A DNA stretch of 64,000 nucleotides from Paenibacillus foliorum (lineage in GTDB: Bacteria; Bacillota; Bacilli; Paenibacillales; NBRC-103111): contig NZ_WHOD01000045.1 in assembly GCF_013141765.1 (NCBI RefSeq), forward strand, positions 186,001 through 250,000, written 5' to 3'. Below the pieces are notes generated by a model. The model ran no database searches. It had not been told where the DNA came from and was given only the letters and a program-made list of their open reading frames with translations. A program made the translations under genes and the position numbers. Below, piece after piece: positions 1 to 8,469 of the stretch (within the stretch, counting starts at the first letter, position 1; each line of letters opens with the position of its first letter).

Positions 1-215
1 GGAAGCGAACGGCCATGAACACCATGGAAACCGTAAGCGTTAATGTAACCAGAGATACGGCCGGAACATCCGATACCGGAAACGATACCTAAATCTTCAG
101 GCTCCAAACCAACGTTAGCAGCCGCTCTTTGAATTGCCGCTTGAATGGAGAAATCTCCACATCCAGGGCACCAGTTAGGTTTAATATTGTTACGAAAGTC
201 TTTTAATGTTGCCAT
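1..215 (-). CDS. korB: 2-oxoacid:ferredoxin oxidoreductase, beta subunit (partial, cut by window edge)
   Basis: N-terminal 71 codons of the thiamine-diphosphate-binding beta subunit, which oxidatively decarboxylates a 2-oxoacid (probably 2-oxoglutarate) to an acyl-CoA with ferredoxin as acceptor. The ATG at 215-213 begins MATLKDFRNN, followed by NWCPGCGDFS (a CPGCG cysteine motif typical of these subunits) and GIGCSGRISGY. The start lies inside the end of korA (13-nt overlap), as expected for translationally coupled subunits. The rest of the gene is outside the window. Family assignment is firm; the exact 2-oxoacid is inferred. Confidence 0.9.
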   Translation of the reverse strand, partial: MATLKDFRNNIKPNWCPGCGDFSIQAAIQRAAANVGLEPEDLGIVSGIGCSGRISGYINAYGFHGVHGRSL

Positions 216-1954
216 ACAAGGTTCAGCTCCTGACAAAATGTAGTGATTTCTGCTGGCAAGAATGGATTACCGTTATATTTAAGCAAGCTTTTAATTTTGT
301 CTGCATGACCTACGTTCAATTTGATTAATGAAGCTAATTGACCCGTAGCATTGTTCTCGATAACAACTACTGTCTTTGCTTTATCCATGAAAGGCTCTAA
401 TTCAGCAGCCGGGAACGGATGCATAAGACGAACTGTTGCGTGATTTGTTTTAATTCCTTTTGCTTCCAAGCGCGCTCTAGCTTCATCAATTGTTCCGCCT
501 GTCGAACCCATGCCAATGATCAGCAGTTCCGGTTCTTCATGAGGTGCGTCGATAAGAATAGGATTCGTTACTTTTACATGCTTCAATTTCTCCATACGTT
601 TATCCATCATTTTCTTACGGTTATCCGTACTTTCTGATGGACGTCCCTCTTGGTCATGCTCTACGCCGGTAACATGGTGAATCCCGTGTTTTTGACCTGG
701 GATAACACGTGGAGAGATGCCATCTTCAGCAAACTCGTAACGTTTAAACAGCTTGTTAGGCTCATTTTCCGGAAGCTCGCCTTGTTCCAAGCGGCCGCGG
801 TCAATTTGAATTCTATTGTAATCCAGCATTTCACAGGATTGTTTACCTAGTGATAGTTGCAGGTCAGTTAGCAAAATAACAGGACATTGGTATTTCTCAG
901 CCAAGTTGAAAGCTTCAACTGCATCGTAGAAGCACTCTTCAATCGATGAAGGAGAAAGTACGATTTTTGGAATTTCACCGTGTGTACCATAAATCATGGC
1001 ATACAAGTCGGACTGTTCTTGCTTGGTAGGCAGACCAGTACTTGGGCCTCCACGCTGAGTGTCCACAATAACAATAGGTGTTTCCGTCATACCGGCCAAG
1101 CCGATTGCTTCCATCATCAAGGACAGACCAGGACCTGCGGATGCTGTCATGGTACGAACACCACCGTAGTTGCCTCCGATTGCCATTGTTACAGCCGCGA
1201 TTTCATCTTCCGTTTGAATTACGGCACCGCCGAATTTAGGAAGGGTTTTAGTTAAGTATTCCATGATCTCAGACGCAGGAGTAATTGGGTAAGCAGGCAT
1301 GAAACGACATCCCCCTGCAAGTGAACCCAGACCAATTGCATCGTTACCGATCATGAACAATTTTTGCTTACCGTCTGCTGGCTCCAATTGGAACTCAAGC
1401 AAGGGTCCGCCGTTTGCTTCCAAAATAAATTCAGCCGCTTTACGAACTGCCTCGATGTTCTTCTCAACAACCGCGGCACCCTTACGTCCGAACTCTTCTT
1501 CAACTGCTTTATTAAACACTTCCAGTGGCAAGCCGAGCAAAGCCCAAGATGCGCCGGAAGCAGCCATATTCTTAAATAATGAAGTTCCAAGCTCTTCTGC
1601 GATAGCCGTAATTGGCACTGGAAATAAACGAGCCTTGATACCTTCTGGTACAACAGGATTAAATTTAGCGTCTGCAACGATTACACCGTTGTCACGCAGC
1701 TCAAATGCGTTCAAATCGATTGTTTCTTGGTCAAATGCAACAAGGATATCTAGATCATCGGAAATGGCACGAATAGGCTTTGTGCTGATTCTGATCTTGT
1801 TGTTGGTGTGTCCCCCCTTAATACGAGAGGAGAAATGACGGTACCCATACAAATAATATCCTAGACGATTCAATGCCGTCGAGAATATTTTATCGGTACT
1901 TTCTACACCTTCCCCTTGTTGTCCTCCGATCTTCCAAGATAATTGGCTAATCAC
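203..1954 (-). CDS. korA: 2-oxoacid:ferredoxin oxidoreductase, fused gamma/alpha subunit
   Basis: 583 aa. The N-terminal part (about residues 1-190) is the gamma-type domain beginning with KIGGQQGEGVEST, and the rest is the pyruvate:ferredoxin oxidoreductase alpha domain (GCRFMPAYPITPASEIMEYL, then QTEDEIAAVTMAIGG). It pairs with the beta subunit encoded immediately downstream. I chose the GTG at 1954 because AAAGGAG lies just upstream and the protein then starts VISQLSWKIGGQ, like its relatives; an upstream ATG at 1999 has no such signal. A candidate sigma-A promoter lies about 100 nt upstream. Substrate (2-oxoglutarate versus other 2-oxoacids) is inferred from family. Confidence 0.93.
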   Translation of the reverse strand: MISQLSWKIGGQQGEGVESTDKIFSTALNRLGYYLYGYRHFSSRIKGGHTNNKIRISTKPIRAISDDLDILVAFDQETIDLNAFELRDNGVIVADAKFNPVVPEGIKARLFPVPITAIAEELGTSLFKNMAASGASWALLGLPLEVFNKAVEEEFGRKGAAVVEKNIEAVRKAAEFILEANGGPLLEFQLEPADGKQKLFMIGNDAIGLGSLAGGCRFMPAYPITPASEIMEYLTKTLPKFGGAVIQTEDEIAAVTMAIGGNYGGVRTMTASAGPGLSLMMEAIGLAGMTETPIVIVDTQRGGPSTGLPTKQEQSDLYAMIYGTHGEIPKIVLSPSSIEECFYDAVEAFNLAEKYQCPVILLTDLQLSLGKQSCEMLDYNRIQIDRGRLEQGELPENEPNKLFKRYEFAEDGISPRVIPGQKHGIHHVTGVEHDQEGRPSESTDNRKKMMDKRMEKLKHVKVTNPILIDAPHEEPELLIIGMGSTGGTIDEARARLEAKGIKTNHATVRLMHPFPAAELEPFMDKAKTVVVIENNATGQLASLIKLNVGHADKIKSLLKYNGNPFLPAEITTFCQELNLVWQH

Positions 1955-2057
1955 CGTTGTCCACTCCTTTTGATAGTCACTGACTTTGCAACTGATCAAC
2001 TTATGTTTAAAAGAAACTTAATATATAGATAAAAAATTTCTTTCAGTTGTCATCCAA

Positions 2058-2086
2058 ATTTTATGATTTTAAGCGACAAAAAGCAA
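2058..2086 (-). promoter_or_regulatory. Candidate sigma-A promoter for korAB
   Basis: On the minus strand TTGCTT, a 17-nt spacer and TAAAAT, about 104 nt upstream of the korA GTG. The match is fair, not perfect. The -35 overlaps a small hairpin that may end the dipeptidase transcript. Confidence 0.45.
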
Positions 2087-2095
2087 GTGCTTTTC
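2078..2095 (-). terminator. Weak stem-loop after the dipeptidase gene
   Basis: Minus strand AAAAGC-ACTT-GCTTTT followed by TTG. The stem is only six pairs and the T-run short, so termination may be partial. Confidence 0.3.
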
Positions 2096-2184
2096 AATAA
2101 AACAAACATAGTATTTTTAGATGATATCCATATCAAAATGAGATCGATTCAACTATTATACATATCCAAGAAAGATGTAAGCGT

Positions 2185-3129
2185 TTATGAAACGGGTAAA
2201 TTCGTTTTAAAAAACGAAAACCAGTTTCGATACAAGAAGCCTTCCACTGTTTGGTCACTATAAAAACGAGAAAGTTGTTGTGCCAGATTGTCCATTTGGC
2301 CAGTATGCTCCAGATCAGTTATCTTCTTATCAAATCCATCAAAATCGGACCCTAACACAACATGCTTTTCCCCGCCCAGAGCGCACACATGCTCTATATG
2401 CTTTATTAATTGCGCTATGGATGCGGTCCCTGCGTCACTTACAAACCACGGTACGAACGTCATACCTATTCGCCCGCCTTTTATAATTAAAGCACGTATC
2501 TGATCATCTTTCAAATTTCTCGGATGCTTACAAACCGCCTCTGCATTAGAATGTGTTGCAACTATTGGGCTGCTTGAATGATCAGCAAGATCCCAAAACG
2601 AACGAACCGACAAATGGGACGCATCTAATATTATGCCCAAATCATTGCACTCTTTAATAAATCTTTTTCCTTTTTTTGAAAAACCCCCTTTTCTTGCTTC
2701 CAAAATCCCATCGGCCGCCCAATTTGCGTAATTCCACGTTACACCGATCATACGCACTCCAAGATGATATAGAATTTGCGTATACAAGGAATGATCATTA
2801 ATCGCGTCTGCGCCTTCTAAGGTCAGTATAGCTCCAACCTTTGTCCCATTCATCACTTGCAGCAAGTCTGACTGGTTTTTGATTACAGTCAATTTATCGT
2901 TTATTGCGATCTTCTGATAAAAAATATTTATGTACTCCAGGTAATCATCGAATTTTGGCTGCTTAATGGATTCCGGCAAGTAAATGGCAAAGCATTGGAT
3001 TTTAACTCCCGACCTTATTATATTTTCATAGTTAACATCCAGCTCAGCTTGTTGAGGCTCATAGAAATTGATCAGTGGGTTCTCATACATTTTCCATAAA
3101 ACGTCACAATGACCATCAATTATAATCAC
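2185..3129 (-). CDS. Membrane dipeptidase family (peptidase M19) protein
   Basis: 314 aa, a zinc-dependent dipeptidase of the renal-dipeptidase family. Visible motifs: DGHCDVLWK near the N terminus (metal-binding HxD), LTLEGADAI (bridging glutamate), ILDASHLS, IVATHSNAEAV and VLGSDFDG at the C-terminal end. No signal peptide remains when the GTG at 3129 (preceded by a GGGGG Shine-Dalgarno stretch) is used, so the enzyme is probably cytoplasmic. The leader-like N terminus of the longer ORF (start at 3195) has no ribosome site. It lies between spoVS and korA, after the spoVS terminator. Substrate unknown. Confidence 0.88.
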   Translation of the reverse strand: MIIIDGHCDVLWKMYENPLINFYEPQQAELDVNYENIIRSGVKIQCFAIYLPESIKQPKFDDYLEYINIFYQKIAINDKLTVIKNQSDLLQVMNGTKVGAILTLEGADAINDHSLYTQILYHLGVRMIGVTWNYANWAADGILEARKGGFSKKGKRFIKECNDLGIILDASHLSVRSFWDLADHSSSPIVATHSNAEAVCKHPRNLKDDQIRALIIKGGRIGMTFVPWFVSDAGTASIAQLIKHIEHVCALGGEKHVVLGSDFDGFDKKITDLEHTGQMDNLAQQLSRFYSDQTVEGFLYRNWFSFFKTNLPVS

Positions 3130-3233
3130 GGAATTCCCCCCTCTTACTAATAACATTTGAAGGATGAACAGCATTCGCAGCAGTTTATAGGACAAAAGTC
3201 TAAAGAATTTATACTTCTATTCAACTAAAAAAA

Positions 3234-3254
3234 CCTGTTTACAACGTAAACAGG
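3234..3254 (-). terminator. Rho-independent terminator of spoVS
   Basis: Perfect 9-bp stem CCTGTTTAC/GTAAACAGG with a 3-nt loop, followed on the minus strand by TTTTTTTAG. It separates spoVS from the dipeptidase gene. Confidence 0.85.
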
Positions 3255-3285
3255 CGCTTACTATTCACTTATAATGAAGGCTGAG

Positions 3286-3546
3286 CTATCTTGGCTCTAC
3301 GATCAATTTAATAGCCGTGCGGTCTTCTCCATCAATCACGATGTCTGTAAATGCTGGTATACAAATCAAATCTACCCCGCTAGGAGCCACGAATCCACGA
3401 GCAATTGCTACGGCTTTAATAGCTTGATTAAGAGCGCCGGCACCAATCGCTTGCAGTTCGGCAGCACCGCGCTCACGTAATACCCCTGCTAGTGCGCCGG
3501 CTACGGAGTTAGGATTAGACTTTGCTGAAACTTTTAATACATCCAT
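3286..3546 (-). CDS. spoVS: Stage V sporulation protein S
   Basis: 86 aa, the full length of this small Alba-like protein needed for normal septation control and spore coat/cortex formation in Bacillus. The N terminus MDVLKVSAKSNPNSVAGALA and the segment IGAGALNQAIKAVAIARGF are highly characteristic. The ribosome site GAGGAGG lies 8 nt before ATG. It sits in its usual place downstream of ymdB and rny, has a good candidate sigma-H promoter of its own, and is closed by a strong hairpin, so it is probably mainly monocistronic in early sporulation. Confidence 0.97.
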   Translation of the reverse strand: MDVLKVSAKSNPNSVAGALAGVLRERGAAELQAIGAGALNQAIKAVAIARGFVAPSGVDLICIPAFTDIVIDGEDRTAIKLIVEPR

Positions 3547-3593
3547 GAAAAGTACCTCCTCGGGAATGATGGATTGCTTCCAGTACTATTCAT

Positions 3594-3621
3594 ATTCTAA
3601 AAATTTGCAGTTAATTCCTTC
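3594..3621 (-). promoter_or_regulatory. Candidate sigma-H promoter of spoVS
   Basis: On the minus strand GAAGGAATT, 12 nt, then TTAGAAT. The sigma-H consensus is RNAGGAWWW, 11-12 nt, RNNGAAT; only the first base of the -10 box deviates. spoVS of B. subtilis is known to be sigma-H dependent, which supports the call. The distance to the start codon is about 48 nt. Confidence 0.65.
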
Positions 3622-3687
3622 ATCCCGAAGATCGTATTTTCTAACAATTATGAATTTTCCGACATTTCGTTATTTGTTGTACTGAAA

Positions 3688-4482
3688 TTACTCAAACAAC
3701 AATTGATCCTCGTCCATTCGAATTAATTGTATTTTTTTTCCTAGCCCGCTTATTGGATCTAAATCAATACACACTGCATGAAAATGCCATTTACCTTCAT
3801 CCACCACAAAACGGACGGGAAGCTGGGTTTTAAATTTCTGCATAACTGCCGTTCTTTCCATACCTAGAATTCCATCCTGCGGACCTACCATACCCACATC
3901 AGTTACATAGGCCGTCCCTGAAGGCAGCAGACGCTCGTCATGAGTCTGAACATGCGTATGCGTCCCAACCACTGCGGACACCTTCCCGTCCAAATGCCAG
4001 CCCATTGCAAGCTTCTCAGAGGTTGCTTCTGCATGGAAGTCTACGAGTACGTATTTATGTTTCTTCTTCTGGGACTCAAGGATTGAATCCACTTTCTCAA
4101 AAGGACAGTCCAGCGGCGGTAAAAAAGTGCGTCCCTGCAAATTAATAATCAGCAGCTCCTGGTCCTTTACTTTGATCGTTGTATAGCCTCTACCAGGCGT
4201 CCCTTTTGGAAAGTTAGCAGGCCTTACCATCCGATCCTCATCATCGATAAAATCGAATATCTCTTTTTGATCCCAGGTATGATTGCCCATTGTAATTCCA
4301 TGAACACCAAGCTCGAACAGTTCCTTTGTAATGGCCGCTGTGATACCTCTTCCCGCTGCTGCATTCTCTCCATTAGCTATAATAAAGGTTGGATTCAGCT
4401 TCGTCTTCAATCTCGGCAAGCAAGCTTTTACAGCTTTACGCCCAACCGAACCAACTATATCTCCTATAAACAAAATTCTCAT
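3688..4482 (-). CDS. ymdB: YmdB family metallophosphoesterase / 2',3'-cyclic-nucleotide phosphodiesterase
   Basis: 264 aa, the length of B. subtilis YmdB, a phosphodiesterase acting on 2',3'-cAMP that influences biofilm and nanotube formation. Metal-ligand motifs are visible: LFIGDIVGSVGR at the N terminus, IANGENAAAGRG, MGNHTWDQKE, VDFHAEATSEK and VGTHTHVQTHD. The ATG at 4482 has GGGAG 8 nt upstream; the longer ORF start at 4518 is less likely. It lies directly downstream of rny, separated by a hairpin terminator. Confidence 0.95.
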   Translation of the reverse strand: MRILFIGDIVGSVGRKAVKACLPRLKTKLNPTFIIANGENAAAGRGITAAITKELFELGVHGITMGNHTWDQKEIFDFIDDEDRMVRPANFPKGTPGRGYTTIKVKDQELLIINLQGRTFLPPLDCPFEKVDSILESQKKKHKYVLVDFHAEATSEKLAMGWHLDGKVSAVVGTHTHVQTHDERLLPSGTAYVTDVGMVGPQDGILGMERTAVMQKFKTQLPVRFVVDEGKWHFHAVCIDLDPISGLGKKIQLIRMDEDQLLFE

Positions 4483-4582
4483 GTCAGGTCTCCCATCAGT
4501 TGTAATTAAACATTTCATTACCCGTTAGTCTGTACTCTGGTTCAAACTTATATTATAACGTACTGCTCTTATAAAGACAAAA

Positions 4583-4608
4583 GAAAAGTGGCTTTTCAGC
4601 CACTTTTC
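4583..4608 (-). terminator. Terminator between rny and ymdB
   Basis: Eleven-bp perfect stem GAAAAGTGGCT/AGCCACTTTTC with a TTTC loop, followed by a T-rich stretch on the minus strand. It lies just after the rny stop codon. The stem ends in A/T runs on both sides, so it could act in both directions. Confidence 0.8.
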
Positions 4609-4625
4609 TTTTTAAATACATTTTA

Positions 4626-6173
4626 TTATTTTGCGTATTCGACCGCACGCGTTTCACGGATAACGGTTACCTTAATATGACCCGGATAATCCAGCTCACT
4701 CTCGATTTTTTTCGTTATATCACGCGCCAGGCGGAAAGCTTCGGTATCGTCGACCTTCTCAGGCTGTACCATGACACGAACTTCACGTCCGGCTTGAATT
4801 GCATAGCATTTCTCAACGCCTTCAAATGACTCTGAAATTTCTTCAAGCTTCTCAAGACGCTTGATATAAGTTTCGAGTGTTTCACGACGCGCTCCCGGAC
4901 GAGCAGCGGACAATGCGTCTGCCGCGCCAACCAGCATAGCAATAACCGAAGTTGCTTCACAGTCACCATGATGGGACGCAATGCTGTTTATGACGACCGG
5001 ATGTTCCTTGTACTTCTTGGCAATTTCTACGCCGATTTCAACATGCGAACCTTCAACTTCATGATCCAAAGCTTTACCGATGTCATGCAGGAGACCGGCA
5101 CGTTTCGCCAATGTCACGTCTACCCCGAGCTCTCCCGCCATCAATCCTGTCAAATAGGCCACTTCCATCGAATGCTTCAACACGTTTTGTCCATAACTCG
5201 TTCTGAATTTCAGACGGCCCAAAATTTTGATCAAATCTGGATGCAACCCATGAACACCAGTTTCAAATGTTGCTTGCTCCCCGTATTCACGAATGCGTTC
5301 ATCCACTTCCTTACGGGACTTCTCGACCATTTCTTCAATGCGAGCGGGATGAATCCGACCGTCTGCAACCAACTTCTCAAGTGAAGTTCGAGCAATCTCA
5401 CGGCGAATCGGATCAAAACCGGACAGAATAACGGCTTCAGGTGTATCGTCAATAATTAGATCGATTCCCGTCAATGTTTCCAAAGCTCTGATATTTCTAC
5501 CTTCGCGTCCGATAATGCGGCCTTTCATCTCTTCATTAGGCAATGAAACCACAGATACTGTAGTTTCTGCTACATGATCAGCAGCGCATCTTTGGATCGC
5601 CAACGTGATAATCTCGCGAGCCTTTTTGTCGCCCTCTTCTTTAGCCTGCTGCTCAATTTCTTTAATTAACTGTGCTGTTTCGTGGCGAACCTCTTGTTCG
5701 ACATTGTTAAGGATGATTTGTTTAGCATCATCTGTGGAAAGAGCAGAAATTCGCTCTAATTCCGAAACTTGTTTTTTGTAAAGCTCATCAATTTGTGATT
5801 GGGTTTCTTCAATTCTCTTCTCTTTGTTGGCTACTTGCTCTTCTTTCTTTTCCAGAGATTCTAATTTTTTATCCAGCGATTCCTCTTTTTGCAACAAACG
5901 TCTCTCTTGTCGTTGTGTTTCATTTCGACGATCACGAATGTCTTTTTCAGCTTCGGTTCGGAGCTTATGAATCTCATCCTTCGCTTCCAGAACCGCTTCT
6001 TTCCTTAGTGCCTCCGCCTCTTTACTCGCGCTTTCCTTGATTTGCTGGGCGGCTTGCTCAGCACTTGAAATCTTCGCTTCTGCAATGGATTTGCGGATAA
6101 AATAACCAATCCCTAAGCATATTGCACCAACAAAGAGGATGATTAAGATCCAGATGACCGGATTTAATTGCAT
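4626..6173 (-). CDS. rny: Ribonuclease Y
   Basis: 515 aa membrane-anchored endoribonuclease that initiates mRNA decay. Order: one N-terminal transmembrane helix (about residues 4-24), a long charged coiled coil (about 30-190), a KH domain with [15 protein letters not shown], then an HD domain with [14 protein letters not shown] and SIASHHGD. The start is ATG 6173 (MQLNPVIW), preceded by GAGGAGGTGAAC; the GTG at 6182 would lie inside the ribosome site. It has its own promoter and its own terminator. Confidence 0.97.
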   Translation of the reverse strand: MQLNPVIWILIILFVGAICLGIGYFIRKSIAEAKISSAEQAAQQIKESASKEAEALRKEAVLEAKDEIHKLRTEAEKDIRDRRNETQRQERRLLQKEESLDKKLESLEKKEEQVANKEKRIEETQSQIDELYKKQVSELERISALSTDDAKQIILNNVEQEVRHETAQLIKEIEQQAKEEGDKKAREIITLAIQRCAADHVAETTVSVVSLPNEEMKGRIIGREGRNIRALETLTGIDLIIDDTPEAVILSGFDPIRREIARTSLEKLVADGRIHPARIEEMVEKSRKEVDERIREYGEQATFETGVHGLHPDLIKILGRLKFRTSYGQNVLKHSMEVAYLTGLMAGELGVDVTLAKRAGLLHDIGKALDHEVEGSHVEIGVEIAKKYKEHPVVINSIASHHGDCEATSVIAMLVGAADALSAARPGARRETLETYIKRLEKLEEISESFEGVEKCYAIQAGREVRVMVQPEKVDDTEAFRLARDITKKIESELDYPGHIKVTVIRETRAVEYAK

Positions 6174-6336
6174 CCAGTTCACCTCCTCGTTGTTTCTCCA
6201 AGGGGTAAGCTTGGGACAGTATGGTTTTTAATCCGTTTTACAAGCGTAAGAATAAAGTAAAAATTGGCGATTTTACTTTGCGAATCACCCGATCAGGCAG
6301 GTCAAGATGATCCTTTGTATAAATATACACATTATT

Positions 6337-6366
6337 ATTTTATCTTTTGTCGAAGAAGCTTGTCAA
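6337..6366 (-). promoter_or_regulatory. Sigma-A promoter of rny
   Basis: Minus strand TTGACA, 18 nt, TAAAAT in the 294-nt gap between recX and rny. The -35 is a perfect match and the -10 differs at one base. The leader would be about 155 nt long; I see no recognised RNA element in it. Confidence 0.7.
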
Positions 6367-6467
6367 GGTGTCCGTTGCATAATTGATTTCATAATGAACT
6401 GAAGAAAGCTGTAGCGATAAAATTTACATTATTTAACTCCACTAATAGTATACATCATTAACTTATT

Positions 6468-7160
6468 TTATTCATCGAATTCAGTCTCAATCATCTGTTC
6501 ATCCTCGAAATCCTCAGGGCTGCTTATTGCTTTCATAACACGTGAAATGATTCCTAGACTATAGCCCCTGCGCTGAAGAAACATCATTGTCTTTCTTTTT
6601 GCTTTCTGGATATCCTTATTAGCTTCACTATGATACTTCCTTGACCCTAAATCGAAAGCGCTGCGATATTCCGCATCCTCATCAATTTGATCAATGGCCT
6701 GCGTAATCTGCTCTGGATTTAGGCCTTTTTGCTTCAGTTCCTGCTTAACCCAGTTCCGGCCCTTCTTCTGCGAATTGATTCGCTGTTTCGTGAGTTGATC
6801 TGCAAACAATTGATCATCCAAATATTGCTCTCGTTTCAAGCGTTCTATTGTGTTTGAAATTAACGGGGCTTCATACCCCTTTTGCTTCAAACGGATGGTC
6901 AATTCGTGCTGGGTACGAAGTCTGGAGGCCAACAACCTAACTGCATCCAAATAAGCCCGCTGCTTATCTTCAGCTTCTGCAATCTCGTTCATTTCTTTAA
7001 GATTGATCATTGTCCCCTTAACAAGTCTATACTTAATTAATATGTCCTCATGAACAGAACAGGCGAATTGTTCGTCTATAAAAAGATTGTACCGTTCCTT
7101 CGATTTCTTTTGCCGCTCTACCTTCGTAATCGTTCCAGATAAGTTCAATTCATTATCCAT
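6468..7160 (-). CDS. recX: Regulatory protein RecX
   Basis: 230 aa, modulator of RecA filament activity. It has the typical tandem three-helix repeats, e.g. LASRLRTQHELTIRLKQKGY, LKREQYLDDQLFADQL and KGRNWVKQELKQKGL. The start is ATG 7160 (MDNELNLSGTIT) with GGAG about 9 nt upstream; the ATG at 7175 is less well placed. It lies 66 nt downstream of recA, with a small hairpin between, so it is probably cotranscribed with recA under SOS control. Confidence 0.92.
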   Translation of the reverse strand: MDNELNLSGTITKVERQKKSKERYNLFIDEQFACSVHEDILIKYRLVKGTMINLKEMNEIAEAEDKQRAYLDAVRLLASRLRTQHELTIRLKQKGYEAPLISNTIERLKREQYLDDQLFADQLTKQRINSQKKGRNWVKQELKQKGLNPEQITQAIDQIDEDAEYRSAFDLGSRKYHSEANKDIQKAKRKTMMFLQRRGYSLGIISRVMKAISSPEDFEDEQMIETEFDE

Positions 7161-7187
7161 ACATAAACACTCCAAGCCTAAGGCAAA

Positions 7188-7217
7188 GGCACCTTATACC
7201 ATTAGTAAAGGTGCCTT
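7188..7217 (-). terminator. Hairpin between recA and recX (possible attenuator)
   Basis: Nine-bp inverted repeat AGGCACCTT/AAGGTGCCT with an 12-nt loop. No T-run follows on the minus strand (next bases TTGCCTTAGG), so it may be an mRNA-processing or partial-termination element that lowers recX expression relative to recA. Confidence 0.4.
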
Positions 7218-7226
7218 CTAACCTTG

Positions 7227-8276
7227 CTATTCAGTTGCTTCCAAATCTTCTTCATCCTCATCCACTTCATCCAAATCGGACCCTGTTGCTACAATCAAAT
7301 TACTGTTTTCACGTATTTTACCATCGATAACATCAGCAATATGAGGATTATCCTTTAGGAATTGCTTTGCATTCTCACGACCTTGACCCAAACGATCATT
7401 GTTATACGAATACCAAGCACCACTCTTTTGAACGATATCCATTTCAGAACCAATGTCGATAATACTTCCTTCTTTGGAAATACCTTCGCCGTACATGATA
7501 TCGATTTCCGCTTGTTTAAATGGCGGAGCCACTTTATTTTTTACAACCTTAATACGTGTTCGGTTACCAACCATGTCATTGCCCTGTTTGATTGTTTCAA
7601 TACGACGGACATCCAAACGGATGGTTGAATAAAACTTCAATGCTCGGCCCCCTGGAGTCGTCTCTGGATTACCGAACATGACGCCTACTTTCTCACGGAG
7701 CTGATTAATAAAGATCGCAATTACTTTGGATTTATTAATAGCGCCAGAAAGTTTACGCAATGCCTGAGACATGAGTCGGGCTTGCAAGCCAACATGTGAA
7801 TCGCCCATCTCACCCTCGATCTCCGCTCTTGGAACCAGAGCAGCGACAGAGTCTATTACAATAATATCAACTGCACCACTGCGCACAAGAGCCTCAGCAA
7901 TCTCTAACGCTTGCTCTCCTGTATCTGGTTGGGACAACAGTAGATCATCAATGTTAATTCCTAATTTACTCGCATATAATGGATCTAGTGCATGCTCAGC
8001 ATCGATAAAAGCAGCTGTTCCGCCCGCTCTTTGCACCTCAGCAATTGCATGTAAAGCAACCGTTGTTTTACCAGAAGATTCTGGTCCGTATACCTCTATA
8101 ATTCTACCACGCGGATAACCGCCGATACCCAGTGCAATGTCAAGGGCCAAGGAACCGCTGGGAATAGTTTCAACTTTCATATGGGTGGATTCACCCAGCT
8201 TCATAATAGAGCCTTTACCAAATTGTTTCTCAATTTGACGAAGGGCACTTTCCAATGCTGCACGCCGATCTGCCAA
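7227..8276 (-). CDS. recA: Recombinase RecA
   Basis: 349 aa DNA-dependent ATPase for homologous recombination and SOS induction. Walker [13 protein letters not shown], Walker [11 protein letters not shown] and the [14 protein letters not shown] / [10 protein letters not shown] loops are intact, and the tail is acidic. The start is most likely TTG at 8276 (then ADRRAAL, as in relatives), since the GGAAG ribosome site lies 8 nt before it; the GTG at 8285 overlaps that site. The upstream region has a sigma-A promoter and an SOS box. A terminator after cinA separates recA from cinA. Confidence 0.98.
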   Translation of the reverse strand: MADRRAALESALRQIEKQFGKGSIMKLGESTHMKVETIPSGSLALDIALGIGGYPRGRIIEVYGPESSGKTTVALHAIAEVQRAGGTAAFIDAEHALDPLYASKLGINIDDLLLSQPDTGEQALEIAEALVRSGAVDIIVIDSVAALVPRAEIEGEMGDSHVGLQARLMSQALRKLSGAINKSKVIAIFINQLREKVGVMFGNPETTPGGRALKFYSTIRLDVRRIETIKQGNDMVGNRTRIKVVKNKVAPPFKQAEIDIMYGEGISKEGSIIDIGSEMDIVQKSGAWYSYNNDRLGQGRENAKQFLKDNPHIADVIDGKIRENSNLIVATGSDLDEVDEDEEDLEATE

Positions 8277-8311
8277 AACAGTCACTTCCTTTTTTTATAT
8301 TGGATAATTAC

Positions 8312-8340
8312 ATGATAACTGGTTTTGTTTGTGTTGCCAA
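8312..8340 (-). promoter_or_regulatory. Sigma-A promoter of recA
   Basis: Minus strand TTGGCA, 17-nt spacer, TATCAT, about 36 nt before the TTG start. It lies 11 bp downstream of the SOS box. Confidence 0.65.
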
Positions 8341-8351
8341 GCATTTTTTTA

Positions 8352-8365
8352 CGAACATACATTCG
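8352..8365. promoter_or_regulatory. LexA (DinR) SOS box upstream of recA
   Basis: CGAACATACATTCG, matching the Firmicutes SOS operator CGAAC-N4-GTTCG except for one half-site base (A for G). It lies just upstream of the recA -35 element and downstream of the cinA terminator. Confidence 0.8.
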
Positions 8366-8377
8366 ATTAAAACTCAA

Positions 8378-8415
8378 AAGAAAAACCGTAACAAAGTGGC
8401 CATGACTTGTTACGG
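8378..8415 (-). terminator. Terminator of cinA
   Basis: Perfect 9-bp stem CCGTAACAA/TTGTTACGG, followed on the minus strand by TTTTTCTTTT. It insulates recA from cinA readthrough. Confidence 0.85.
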
Positions 8416-8469
8416 TGCTTCCGTAAATCTATTATATTACATTACGAACACACAATACAAGAGTATTTT

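Noticed and set aside
1299..1838. Long plus-strand ORF (179 aa) opposite korA
   Set aside because: Antisense shadow of a well-supported gene; low-complexity Ser/Pro composition and no ribosome site.
2176..2189. cre-like sequence TGTAAGCGTTTATG
   Set aside because: Two mismatches at the conserved end of the CcpA consensus and placed at the end of the dipeptidase gene, far from a promoter.
2063..2263. 66-aa plus-strand ORF in the korA-dipeptidase gap
   Set aside because: Overlaps the dipeptidase C terminus, has no ribosome site, and covers the korAB promoter region.
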